A DNA stretch of 37,668 nt from the NCBI GenBank assembly GCA_016209035.1, contig JACQWX010000016.1:1-37668 (forward strand). The letters are read 5' to 3'. This stretch comes from Elusimicrobiota bacterium (GTDB lineage Bacteria > Elusimicrobiota > Elusimicrobia > UBA1565 > UBA9628). Within the stretch, counting starts at the first letter, position 1, and every line of letters begins with the position of its first letter. The notes beneath the pieces are model-generated. The model ran no database searches, was not told the DNA's origin, and worked only from the letters and a program-made list of their open reading frames with translations. A program made the position numbers and the translations under genes. Of the stretch, positions 6,618 through 14,663 are shown piece by piece.

Positions 6618-8165
6618 GTGCGCCACGAGGTGACGCGCCCGGTCGATGCGCCGGGCAAGATCAAGAGGCTCAAGGACCTTGAGCCCGTCCTGCGCGCGGC
6701 CCGCAAGGCCGGGAAGAAGGTGGCGCTCTGCCACGGGGTTTTCGACGTCGTGCATCCCGGCCACATCGTGCACTTCAAGGAAGCCGCCCACCGCGCCGAC
6801 CTCGTGGTCGTCACGGTCACCCCGGACCGCTTCGTCAACAAGGGCCCCGGCCGGCCCGTCTTCAACGAAAGCTTGCGCCTGGAGGCGCTGGCCGCGGTGG
6901 AATACGTCGATCATGTGGTGCTCAACGAGTGGCCGACGGCGGTCGAGACCATCGCGCTGCTCAAGCCCGACCTCTACGTCAAGGGCGCGCAATACGCGGA
7001 CCCCCGCAGGGACGTAACGGAGAAGATCAAAGAGGAGGAGGAGGCCGTCCGCAAGGCCGGGGGAAAGCTCGTGTTCACCGGCGGATTCACGGCGAGCTCG
7101 AGCTCCATCATCAACCGCTTCTTCAGCGTCTATCCCCCCGAGACCCAGGAATACCTGCGCGATTTCGGACAGCGCCACGGCTCCGCCGGGATCATTCGCC
7201 AGATGAAACGGCTTTCGAAGTTGAGGGCGCTGGTGGTGGGCGAGGCCATCCTGGATGAGTACTGCTACTGCATTCCCCTGGGGAAATCGCCCAAGGAGTT
7301 CATCGTAGCGACGAAGTTCTTGTCCGAGGAGCGGTTCGCGGGAGGCGCTGCCGCGACCGCCAATCACGTCGCCGGGTTCTGCGGCGAGGTCGCGCTGGTG
7401 ACCGCTCTGGGCCCGGACCCGGGTGACAGGGAGTTCTTCGCGGGCAAATCACGGCCCAACGTGAGTATCCTGCCGCTCGTCCAGGCAGGCCGGCCGACCA
7501 TCCGCAAGCGCCGCTTCCTGGAGCCGGCCTTCCTGACCAAGATGTTCGAGATACAGCATCTCGACGACGCGGCCATGGACGCGGGGTCGGAGGCGCGGCT
7601 GGGGGCCATCATCGAGAAGCAGGCGCCCAAGTGCGACCTGGTCATCGTCAACGATTTCGGGCACGGCATGCTGACCAAGAAGCTGCGGGACTTCCTCAGC
7701 TCGACCAGGAAGTTCGTGGCCCTCAATACCCAGACCAACTCGGCCAACATGGGCTTCAACGCGGTGACCAATTACCGCCGGGCGGACTACGTCGTGATCG
7801 ACGAGCCGGAGCTCCGGCTGGCCGCGCGCGACAAGTATGGGGCCCTCCCCGAGTTGGTGGCTCGGACCCGCCGCAGCCTTCGGGCCAGGGATTTCGTCGT
7901 CAGCCGGGGTCCCAGCGGCTCTGCCGTCCTCTCGAACTCCGGGTGGGCCGAGGCGCCGGCGCTGGCGACGCGCATCGTGGACCGCACCGGGGCCGGGGAC
8001 GCCCTCTTCGCCGTGACCTCCCCCTGCGCGCGCCTGGGCATGGCTCCGGAGGTGCTGGCCTTCGTGGGGAACTGCGCGGGAGCCTTGGCCGTGGAGACGG
8101 TCTGCAACCGGGAGCCCGTGGACCCGGTCCGCCTGTACAGATTCCTCGAATCCCTCCTCCGATGA
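6618..8165 (+). CDS. nucleotidyltransferase-PfkB kinase fusion, HldE-like with reversed domain order
   Basis: This 515-aa soluble bifunctional enzyme is likely to phosphorylate and activate a sugar. Residues about 33-170 form a cytidylyltransferase-fold domain with CHGVFDVVHPGH (HxGH, H46 and H49), and DLYVKGAQY downstream. From about 195 to the end is a PfkB/ribokinase domain (LVVGEAILDEY, FAGGAAATANHVAGF, and the catalytic DRTGAGDALFA near the C-terminus). HldE of the ADP-heptose pathway has the same two activities but with kinase first and transferase second; here the order is swapped. A separate RfaE2-like transferase is encoded at 28165, so this protein may act on another sugar. The GTG at 6618 gives an N-terminus close to the first domain; the longer open frame from 6546 crosses the promoter and tandem repeat. 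The stop overlaps the GT2 start (ATGA). Confidence 0.85.
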   Translation: MRHEVTRPVDAPGKIKRLKDLEPVLRAARKAGKKVALCHGVFDVVHPGHIVHFKEAAHRADLVVVTVTPDRFVNKGPGRPVFNESLRLEALAAVEYVDHVVLNEWPTAVETIALLKPDLYVKGAQYADPRRDVTEKIKEEEEAVRKAGGKLVFTGGFTASSSSIINRFFSVYPPETQEYLRDFGQRHGSAGIIRQMKRLSKLRALVVGEAILDEYCYCIPLGKSPKEFIVATKFLSEERFAGGAAATANHVAGFCGEVALVTALGPDPGDREFFAGKSRPNVSILPLVQAGRPTIRKRRFLEPAFLTKMFEIQHLDDAAMDAGSEARLGAIIEKQAPKCDLVIVNDFGHGMLTKKLRDFLSSTRKFVALNTQTNSANMGFNAVTNYRRADYVVIDEPELRLAARDKYGALPELVARTRRSLRARDFVVSRGPSGSAVLSNSGWAEAPALATRIVDRTGAGDALFAVTSPCARLGMAPEVLAFVGNCAGALAVETVCNREPVDPVRLYRFLESLLR

Positions 8166-8209
8166 CCGAGCCGGGGGACCCGCGAAGCGGGTCGGCGAGG
8201 AAATGGTTG
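8162..8209 (+). repeat. translated palindromic repeat, family B, copy 1
   Basis: A segment of about 48 bp whose core GACCCGC-GAA-GCGGGTC (8177-8193) is an inverted repeat. It matches the minus strand of 31186-31233 at roughly 40 of the first 45 positions. Here it encodes residues 1-16 of the glycosyltransferase, including DPRSGSARKW. Confidence 0.75.
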
Positions 8210-9244
8210 AAGCTCGGCTCGATCTCGGTCGTCGTCCCCAACTACAACCACGCCCGCTACCTTGGAGAATCCTTGGACGCGATCGCGCGGCAGTCCACGC
8301 CCCCGCTGGAGGTCCTGGTCGTGGACGACGCGTCTACGGACGACAGCGTCGCGGTCATCGAGTCCTTCGTCCGCCGCTACCCCTTCATCACGCTGCTCCG
8401 CCACGAGGTCAATCAGGGCGTGTTCGGCGCCTTGCGGACCGGCTGGCGGCGCTGCCGGGGGGACTACGTCTCCTTCATCGCGGCCGACGACGTGGTCCGG
8501 CCCGGTCTCTTCGAGAAGTGCCTGTCCCTGCTCGCGCGCCATCCCCAGGCGGGGCTGTGCTCGAGCATGGGGCGCATCCTCAGCGCGGACGGCCGGGACC
8601 TGGGGCCGTACCATACCCCGATCCCTTCTCCCCGCGAGCGCTACATCAACCCCTCCGAATTCATCGCCGCCTACCTGCGGCACGGCAACTGGGTCCTCGG
8701 CTACTCCGCGATCTACCGGAGCGCCGTCGTGGCCGAGTCCGGGGTCTTCGAGCCGGGTTCGGACCTCAGGTGGCACTTCGACGCCTACAAGGTCTTCTAC
8801 GCCGGAGCCAAGTACGGAGCGTGCTTCATCCCCGAGCCCCTGGTTCTGTGGCGGAGGCTGGAGGATTCCTGGGGGTTCCGGTCCTTGACCCACGCGGGGT
8901 TGAGCGGCGCGCTTGAGCACGTGCAGCGCTTGGAGCGGTGCCTGCGGCACCCGCGCTGCGCGGGGCTCTTCCCGAAGGAGTTCTTCCTGGCGCTGTGGCG
9001 GCAGTTCGTCGATGTGGCGGTCTATGAGTATCTCCGCAGGTATCCGGATGACCTGCGGCCGCTGTTGGCCCTCGAGTCCCGGGTGCCGCGTCCCTCCTGG
9101 CTGGATCGCGCCTACTTCGGGGCGCTGCGCCGGGGCTGGGCCGGCATCGTGGGGACCAAGCTTTATCTGACCCTGCGCAAGCCCTTGGCCGAGCAATGGC
9201 GCATCCTGCGCCGCAAGCTCGGCGGCGGCAGGCTTGCCGAGTGA
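8162..9244 (+). CDS. family 2 glycosyltransferase
   Basis: This 360-aa enzyme should transfer a sugar from a nucleotide donor during glycan assembly at the inner face of the inner membrane. The GT-A fold starts at about residue 19 with SISVVVPNYNHARYLGESL, then VLVVDDASTDDS, and the metal/donor motif FIAADDVVRPG. The C-terminal half has no clear membrane segment. The first 16 residues come from the repeated palindromic element at 8162-8209 and precede the conserved fold, so they look like a late addition. The ATG overlaps the fusion gene's stop (ATGA), and its own stop overlaps the flippase start (TGATG). An internal TTG at 8207 would skip the element and is a possible alternative start. Confidence 0.88.
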   Translation: MTEPGDPRSGSARKWLKLGSISVVVPNYNHARYLGESLDAIARQSTPPLEVLVVDDASTDDSVAVIESFVRRYPFITLLRHEVNQGVFGALRTGWRRCRGDYVSFIAADDVVRPGLFEKCLSLLARHPQAGLCSSMGRILSADGRDLGPYHTPIPSPRERYINPSEFIAAYLRHGNWVLGYSAIYRSAVVAESGVFEPGSDLRWHFDAYKVFYAGAKYGACFIPEPLVLWRRLEDSWGFRSLTHAGLSGALEHVQRLERCLRHPRCAGLFPKEFFLALWRQFVDVAVYEYLRRYPDDLRPLLALESRVPRPSWLDRAYFGALRRGWAGIVGTKLYLTLRKPLAEQWRILRRKLGGGRLAE

Positions 9245-10779
9245 TGGCCGAGAAATCCCTCCGTTTCGCGCGCAACATCGGCTTCAACGCCCTGGGGCAG
9301 GCGGTCCTGGCCGCGGTGAACTTCTTCGTCGTGCCGTACCTCGTGGGCCGGTTCGGCCTGGAGACCTACGGCATCTACATCATCCTGCACGCGGCCGCGA
9401 GCTACCTGACGCTCTCGTCCTTCGGGGCGGGCTCGGCGCTCATCAAGCACGTGGCCGCCTGCCGGGGCGCCCACGACGGCCGGGGCATGCGCGATACCCT
9501 GCGCTACGCCGCCTGGGTCTACGTGCTGGGGGCGGGGATGGCGGGCGCGGCCCTGTGGGTGGGCGCGCCCTTCGTGGCCGTCCGCGTCTTCCACGTCCCC
9601 GGCCACGCGGTCCCCCTCGCGGTCTTCGTCCTCCGCTGCGCGGCCGCGGGCGGGCTCTTCGTCGGGCTGGGGCAGGGCGCTTCCGCGGTCATGCAGGGCC
9701 TGCAGCGCTTCGACTGGCACAACGCCTCGAACGTCCTGCTCAACAGCGCCATGCCCCTGGGCGCCCTGGCCCTGGCCGCGGCCGGGTCGGGCTTGAGCGT
9801 CGTGGCCGGCTGGTACGTGGCGCTCAATATCGCGGTCTGCATCCTGGCCTGCGCCGTCGGCTGGCGGCTGCTCCTGCCTTCCCTGGGACAGCCGGCGGGC
9901 AAGGGCGTGACTCCCAAGGCCTTCGCTTTCTGGGCGCTGACCGCCTGGAGCGGGGCCTTGGCCTGGATCGTGTCCTACCAGTTCGATAAGATCTTCATCG
10001 CGCGCCATCTTTCGCTGAGCGCCTTGACCCTGTACTCGGTCCCAGCGGGTCTGCTCCAGCGGATGCAGATCATCCCGGCCATGGTCGGCGTCGTGGCGAT
10101 CCCGATGATGAGCGAGCTTCAGGGACCCGACGCCCCCGAGTCCCTGCGCCGAATGTACTTCAAATCCACCCGCTTCGTCCTGTGGGCCAGCCTGCCGATC
10201 CTTACGGCCCTGTTCGCGCTCATGCCGCAGTTCCTGTCGTTGTGGCTGGGGGGGAACTTCAGCGACGCGAGCTGCTGGCCGGCGCGGCTGCTGGTGCTCG
10301 GGCAGGCCGCCACCCTCCTCAACATGGGCCCCAACACCGTGACCTTCAGCCGGGACCATCCTTGGTACATGCCCGCCTGGGCCTGGAGCCAGGCCCTCTT
10401 GAGCCTGCTGGCGTGGTGGATCCTCGTTCCGCGCTACGGGCTGATGGGCGTGGCCTGGGGGTCGCTTGCGGCCGTGGCCCTGCCCACCGCGGTCAACGTC
10501 ATCGTGGTCAATCGGCGCGTGGTCGGGGTGTCGTCGCGCTGGTTCGCGGCGGAGGTGCTCTACGCTCCCTTCCTCAGCGCCGGGTTGATGTTGGCGGTGA
10601 TCTTCCCGGTCCACGGCATGGCCACGGGATGGGGACGCCTGCTGGCCGTCATGGCGGCGGGAATCGCGGTCTTCTACGGCGTGACCTGGGCGCTCCTCAA
10701 CGATGAGGACCGGGGGCTGGCGAAGCGCTTCCTGCGCTGGGAAGTCCGAGGCAGCGCCGCGCCCCGGTCGGAGCGCTAG
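9244..10779 (+). CDS. polysaccharide flippase (Wzx/MATE-like, MOP superfamily)
   Basis: This 511-aa polytopic inner-membrane protein probably flips a lipid-linked glycan to the periplasm. It begins RFARNIGFNALGQAVLAAVNFFVVPYLVGRFGLETYGIY, the typical first helix-loop-helix of Wzx/RfbX proteins, and has about 12-14 hydrophobic segments. A charged motif SYQFDKIFIARHLSLSAL follows the midpoint, as in the family. The ATG at 9244 shares its A with the GT2 stop; the earlier in-frame start lies inside GT2. Position directly after a glycosyltransferase in a glycan locus supports the role. The transported glycan is unknown. Confidence 0.9.
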   Translation: MAEKSLRFARNIGFNALGQAVLAAVNFFVVPYLVGRFGLETYGIYIILHAAASYLTLSSFGAGSALIKHVAACRGAHDGRGMRDTLRYAAWVYVLGAGMAGAALWVGAPFVAVRVFHVPGHAVPLAVFVLRCAAAGGLFVGLGQGASAVMQGLQRFDWHNASNVLLNSAMPLGALALAAAGSGLSVVAGWYVALNIAVCILACAVGWRLLLPSLGQPAGKGVTPKAFAFWALTAWSGALAWIVSYQFDKIFIARHLSLSALTLYSVPAGLLQRMQIIPAMVGVVAIPMMSELQGPDAPESLRRMYFKSTRFVLWASLPILTALFALMPQFLSLWLGGNFSDASCWPARLLVLGQAATLLNMGPNTVTFSRDHPWYMPAWAWSQALLSLLAWWILVPRYGLMGVAWGSLAAVALPTAVNVIVVNRRVVGVSSRWFAAEVLYAPFLSAGLMLAVIFPVHGMATGWGRLLAVMAAGIAVFYGVTWALLNDEDRGLAKRFLRWEVRGSAAPRSER

Positions 10780-10782
10780 CCC

Positions 10783-12537
10783 ATGCGGGCGCTGCTCGTG
10801 ATGCCGGACTACAGGTACGGGGGACCCTACGTCATCTCCTCTGGCCTGATGTACGTCTCCTCCTATCTCAAGCGGCAGGGTTTCGACGTCACCTCCCTCA
10901 ATCTCAACCACTACGGGCCGGGCAAGCTCAAGGAGGCGCTGGCCGCGGGGGCCTTCGACGTGGTGGCGACCGGCGGCCTGTTCACCTACTATGCGCAGAT
11001 CCGCGCCGTCATCGGGGTTGCGCGGAGGGAGAGCCCGGGTTCCCGCGTCGTCCTGGGCGGCCCCATCGCCTCGGCCGACCCCGAGTTCGCCCTGGAGTCC
11101 CTGGCGCCGGACTACCTGGTCCTGGGCGAGGGGGAGAGGCCCATGGAGGGCCTGCTCAAGGCCCTGGAGGCCGGAGAGGACCCGGCCGCGGTGCCGGGCC
11201 TGGCGTTCAAGCGCTCGGGAAGCGTCACGAGCACGCCTCCGGGGGAGCCCGTCGCCGAGCTCGACTCCCTGCCCTGGCCCGACTACGAAGGGTTCGAGTT
11301 CGGCCGCTCCGTCGAGCGCAGCCTCTTCGCGAAGGACCCGGGCAGCGTCAGCCCGCATGAGACGCGCCGTCCGGCCCCGGTGATCTCCGGCCGGGGGTGC
11401 GCGGCGCAGTGCACCTTCTGCTACCGCCTGACCACCGCCTATCGCTACCGCTCCATCGCCGGCGTGGTCGAGGAGATCCGTCATCTCAAGGACCGCTACG
11501 GCGTCAACGAGGTCCTGATCGCCGACGACTTGTTCTCGAGCACCCAGGCGCGGATCCTGGATTTCTGCGCCCGGATCCGGCCGTTGGGCCTGGTCTGGGC
11601 GTGCCAGCTCCGCGTCCCGGTCGTGACCGCGCCGCTGCTGCGCGAAATGAAGGAGTCCGGCTGCAACTTCATCGGCTACGGCCTGGAGAGCGCCAGCCCG
11701 GCGGTCCTGCGCAGCATGCGCAAGGGCATCAACGTGGCCAAGATGGAGGAGGCGCTGCGCCTCACCAGGGAGGCCGAGATCACGATCCGGGGAAACTTCA
11801 TCTTCGGCGACCCGGCGGAGACCCCGGAGACCGTGGAGGAGACCCTGAGCTTCTACCGCCGCCACCGCTGGGATTGCAGCAACAGCATCTCGCTGGGGCC
11901 GGTCACGCCCTACCCCGGCACGGTCCTCTACCGGGACCTGAGGGCCCGCGGCCGCCTGCGCAACCTCCAGCGTTTCTACGAGACGGACAAGGACGAGAGG
12001 GGGCGCTTCGTCAACATGACCTCCATGCCGGACGCCGAGTTCCAGCGCCTGGTGTCCCGCGTCCTGCCCGCCGAGGTCAAGGCCGGCCGGGTCTTCGGCC
12101 GGGTGCTGGGCTCGCGGCGCCTGGGGGGCGGCGTCTACGCCTTCTCCTTCCGCTGTCCGCTGTGCGGCCGCGACAGCGACGGCATGCGCCTGGAGGCCGA
12201 CCCCGCCCACCCGGTGAGCAGCTTCCGCGCGGCCTGCAGGCGCTGTCTCCAGCACTGCTACGTCCCCATGCTCGGCCTCCTCGGCTGGCGCCGGGCCGCG
12301 CTCTTCAGCGTCCAGGCCGCGTTGGGGGAGGCATGGGAGCGTTTCAAGGCCACCGATCTCTTCGCCTCGGTCCGCTATCATCCCGCGGTCGACGCGGCGT
12401 GGAACCGCTACAAGGAGCGGCTGTCGCGGCGGAGTCTGCGCGAGGGCGGGCCGGGCTTCCACGATCTCGGGTTCCTGGGCTCCATCCGCGCCCGGCTCGG
12501 GTTCCTCTGGGAGCTCGCCCGGGGCGCCAGGGACTGA
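10783..12537 (+). CDS. B12-binding-domain radical SAM protein with C-terminal Cys cluster
   Basis: A 584-aa cytoplasmic iron-sulfur enzyme. Residues about 1-150 look like a cobalamin-binding Rossmann domain (MRALLVMPDYRYGG, VVLGGPIAS, LVLGEGE). The radical SAM motif GRGCAAQCTFC places C206, C210 and C213 as 4Fe-4S ligands, followed by IADDLFSS and GYGLESAS, standard for the fold. Near residues 455-490 there is an extra CPLC...CRRC cluster that looks like a zinc ribbon. Such proteins often catalyse methylation or other radical reactions; the reaction here is unknown. The start is 3 bases after the flippase stop, so it ends the first plus-strand run. It converges with the next gene across 14 bases with no visible terminator. 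Confidence 0.88.
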   Translation: MRALLVMPDYRYGGPYVISSGLMYVSSYLKRQGFDVTSLNLNHYGPGKLKEALAAGAFDVVATGGLFTYYAQIRAVIGVARRESPGSRVVLGGPIASADPEFALESLAPDYLVLGEGERPMEGLLKALEAGEDPAAVPGLAFKRSGSVTSTPPGEPVAELDSLPWPDYEGFEFGRSVERSLFAKDPGSVSPHETRRPAPVISGRGCAAQCTFCYRLTTAYRYRSIAGVVEEIRHLKDRYGVNEVLIADDLFSSTQARILDFCARIRPLGLVWACQLRVPVVTAPLLREMKESGCNFIGYGLESASPAVLRSMRKGINVAKMEEALRLTREAEITIRGNFIFGDPAETPETVEETLSFYRRHRWDCSNSISLGPVTPYPGTVLYRDLRARGRLRNLQRFYETDKDERGRFVNMTSMPDAEFQRLVSRVLPAEVKAGRVFGRVLGSRRLGGGVYAFSFRCPLCGRDSDGMRLEADPAHPVSSFRAACRRCLQHCYVPMLGLLGWRRAALFSVQAALGEAWERFKATDLFASVRYHPAVDAAWNRYKERLSRRSLREGGPGFHDLGFLGSIRARLGFLWELARGARD

Positions 12538-12551
12538 CTCCTTCCGGCGTC

Positions 12552-13592
12552 CTAGCGGGCCAGGAAGTCGTAGGCCTTGCGGCTCCGCTCCATCTTCATG
12601 GTCTTCATGTTGTAGTAGCGGTCCGCGTCGATGTCCGCGAACTCGGCTGTCTCCAGCCGGGCGCGGAGTTCGCGCACTTCCCGCCTGATCGAGCTGACCG
12701 GCCGGTAGCCCAGGGTCCGGCTGATCTTGGCAGACGAGATGTGGTAGTCCCGCTGGTCCGTGCCGGCGCTCGTCTGGATGGCGGGCTTCAAATCGGCGAG
12801 TTCGTTCTGGACGGCCTGGGCGATCTCGATGACCTTGAGGTTCTCGAATCCGAAATTGAACGTCCTGCCGTTGATGGACTCCGCCGGCGCGTCGAGGAGG
12901 CCGCCATAGAGGTTGATCATGTCGGTCATGCCGACGTTGGGCCTGCGCTGCTGCCCGCCGTACACCGTGATGACGCGCTTGCGCACCGCGTCCGCGGTGA
13001 GCTTGTTGACCGTCAGGTCGAATCGTTGGCGGGGGGAATAGCCGCAGATGGTGGCGGGCCGGACGTTGACCGTCGTGAAATCCGGGGCGTGCGCGGCGAC
13101 GACCAGCCATTCGGCGAGCATCTTGTACTTGGAGTAGAAGGTCAGCGGTTCGGGCTCGAGGTCCTCGGTGACGTCCGCCTCCTTCTTGATGCCGAAGACG
13201 CTGCTGCTGGAGGCGTTGATGAAGCGCCGGACGCCCCGCGCCCGGGCGAGGGACAGCAGCAGGCCCACCGCGTCGAAATTGACCTGCTTCGTCAGGGTCT
13301 CGTCCACCTGGCCCGTCGGGTCGTTCGAGATGGCGGCCAGGTGGATGACCGTGTCCGCGCCCTGGACCGCTCCTTCCACGGCCCGGGGGTCCCGGATGTC
13401 CGCCCGGATGGTCTCCAGGCGGCTCCGCCGGTCCGCGGATCCGGGCATGGCTTGAAGCGCTTTGAGGCCCGCGTCCCCGTAGAGGAACAGGTCGATGACC
13501 CGGACGCGGTGGCCTTGTTCGAGGAGGTGCGGGGTCAGCCGGCTCCCCACGTAGCCGAACCCGCCGGTGATGAGCACGGTATGCGTGGACAT
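12552..13592 (-). CDS. NAD-dependent epimerase/dehydratase (extended SDR)
   Basis: This 346-aa enzyme resembles UDP-glucose 4-epimerase-type SDRs that act on nucleotide sugars. The cofactor motif is GGFGYVG near the N-terminus, with D34/D37 of VIDLFLYGD nearby. IHLAAISNDP, the serine-rich active-site stretch NASSSSVFG and FYSKYK (YxxxK) complete the catalytic set. The C-terminal substrate domain carries VNVRPATICG and NFGFENLKVIEIAQ. The exact substrate cannot be told. It faces the gene at 13659 across 66 bases, so the two are divergently transcribed. On the minus strand a weak box, TACCAT, sits 6 nt before the ATG. Confidence 0.88.
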   Translation of the reverse strand: MSTHTVLITGGFGYVGSRLTPHLLEQGHRVRVIDLFLYGDAGLKALQAMPGSADRRSRLETIRADIRDPRAVEGAVQGADTVIHLAAISNDPTGQVDETLTKQVNFDAVGLLLSLARARGVRRFINASSSSVFGIKKEADVTEDLEPEPLTFYSKYKMLAEWLVVAAHAPDFTTVNVRPATICGYSPRQRFDLTVNKLTADAVRKRVITVYGGQQRRPNVGMTDMINLYGGLLDAPAESINGRTFNFGFENLKVIEIAQAVQNELADLKPAIQTSAGTDQRDYHISSAKISRTLGYRPVSSIRREVRELRARLETAEFADIDADRYYNMKTMKMERSRKAYDFLAR

Positions 13593-13646
13593 GGGCCTAT
13601 GGTATCAAAGTAGGGCGGATGGGAGCGACAGGGCGGCCAACTTGGC

Positions 13647-13652
13647 TATAAT
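13647..13652 (+). promoter_or_regulatory. -10 box TATAAT, 6 nt before a start codon
   Basis: A consensus TATAAT lies 6 nt before the ATG at 13659, with a weak GCGACA 16 nt upstream of it. Transcription would start at about the A of the ATG, suggesting a leaderless mRNA. No Shine-Dalgarno is visible. Confidence 0.55.
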
Positions 13653-13658
13653 CTCCGC

Positions 13659-14651
13659 ATGGCCGAGAAGGCGGTGGTCCTGGGCAGCAACTCTTTCTCC
13701 GGCAGCCACTTCGTGGACCTGCTGCTGAACGAGGGCTTGGAGGTGCTGGGGATCAGCCGTTCACCCGAGCCGCATGCCGCGTTCCTGCCCTATCGTCGGA
13801 ATCCCCGCCTGGCCGCTTTCCGGTTCCTCCAACTCGACCTGAACAGGGACCTCGACCGCCTGCTCGTCGAGACCGACGCCTTCCGCCCCGAATACCTCGT
13901 CAACTTCTCGGCCCTCGGCATGGTGGCGCAATCGTGGCAGGCGCCGGCCCAGTGGTTCGAGACGAACGCCCTCGCCATGGTGCGTCTGCACGAGGCGCTC
14001 CGGAAGCGCTCCTACCTCAAGAAGGTCGTCCATGCGTCCACGCCCGAGGTCTACGGCTGCACTTCGGGGCGCATCACGGAGGACGCCCCCTACAATCCCA
14101 GCACTCCCTACGCGGTGTCCAAGGCCGCCTGCGACATGATCCTGCTGGCGTTCGCGCGCAACTACGGCTATCCGGCGGTCCTGACCCGGTCGGCCAACGT
14201 CTACGGTCCCGGCCAGCAGCTCTACCGCGTCGTCCCGCGCTGCGTCATGGCGGTCCTGACCGGCCGCCCGCTCGATCTGCAGGGCGGAGGGGAGTCCCGG
14301 CGCTCCTTCATCCACATCCGCGACGTGGCCGCCGCGATGCTGGCGGCCGCGCGGCGTTCCCCGGCGGGCGCGATCTACCATCTGGGGACCGAGACCGAGG
14401 TCACGATCCGGGGGCTCGTCGAAGCGGTCTGCCGCCGCATGGGCGCTGATTTCGCCGCGGTCGTCAAGCCCGCGCCGGCCCGGGCCGGCCAGGACGGCGC
14501 GTACCTGCTCGACTGCGGCCGGGCGCGGGCCGAGCTGGCCTGGAGGCCGCGGCTCTCCCTGGAGGAGGGCCTGGATGAGACCATCGCCTGGGCCCGGGAA
14601 AACCTGTCGGACCTCAAGGGGCAGCCTCTCGACTATGTCCACAAACCCTGA
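13659..14651 (+). CDS. NAD-dependent epimerase/dehydratase, RmlB/GMD-like
   Basis: A 330-aa extended SDR. It has GSNSFSGSHF as a variant glycine motif, FSALGMVAQSW, the active-site STPEVYG followed by PYAVSKAACD (YxxxK), and RSANVYGPGQQ, the pattern seen in nucleotide-sugar 4,6-dehydratases and related enzymes. RSFIHIRDVA and a C-terminal AWRPRLSLEEGLDETIAW fit too. The likely role is dehydration or epimerisation of a nucleotide sugar. It is a single plus-strand gene between minus-strand neighbours, with its own near-leaderless promoter, and converges with the next gene at a 12-base gap. Confidence 0.88.
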   Translation: MAEKAVVLGSNSFSGSHFVDLLLNEGLEVLGISRSPEPHAAFLPYRRNPRLAAFRFLQLDLNRDLDRLLVETDAFRPEYLVNFSALGMVAQSWQAPAQWFETNALAMVRLHEALRKRSYLKKVVHASTPEVYGCTSGRITEDAPYNPSTPYAVSKAACDMILLAFARNYGYPAVLTRSANVYGPGQQLYRVVPRCVMAVLTGRPLDLQGGGESRRSFIHIRDVAAAMLAAARRSPAGAIYHLGTETEVTIRGLVEAVCRRMGADFAAVVKPAPARAGQDGAYLLDCGRARAELAWRPRLSLEEGLDETIAWARENLSDLKGQPLDYVHKP

Positions 14652-14663
14652 GTCGGCGCGGCT

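Noticed and set aside
9163..13110. Minus-strand open frame of 1315 codons opposite the flippase and radical SAM genes
   Set aside because: It is antisense to three well-supported genes and part of an epimerase gene; the translation is low-complexity and rich in Arg, Gly, Pro and His. GC-rich coding DNA gives such antisense frames.
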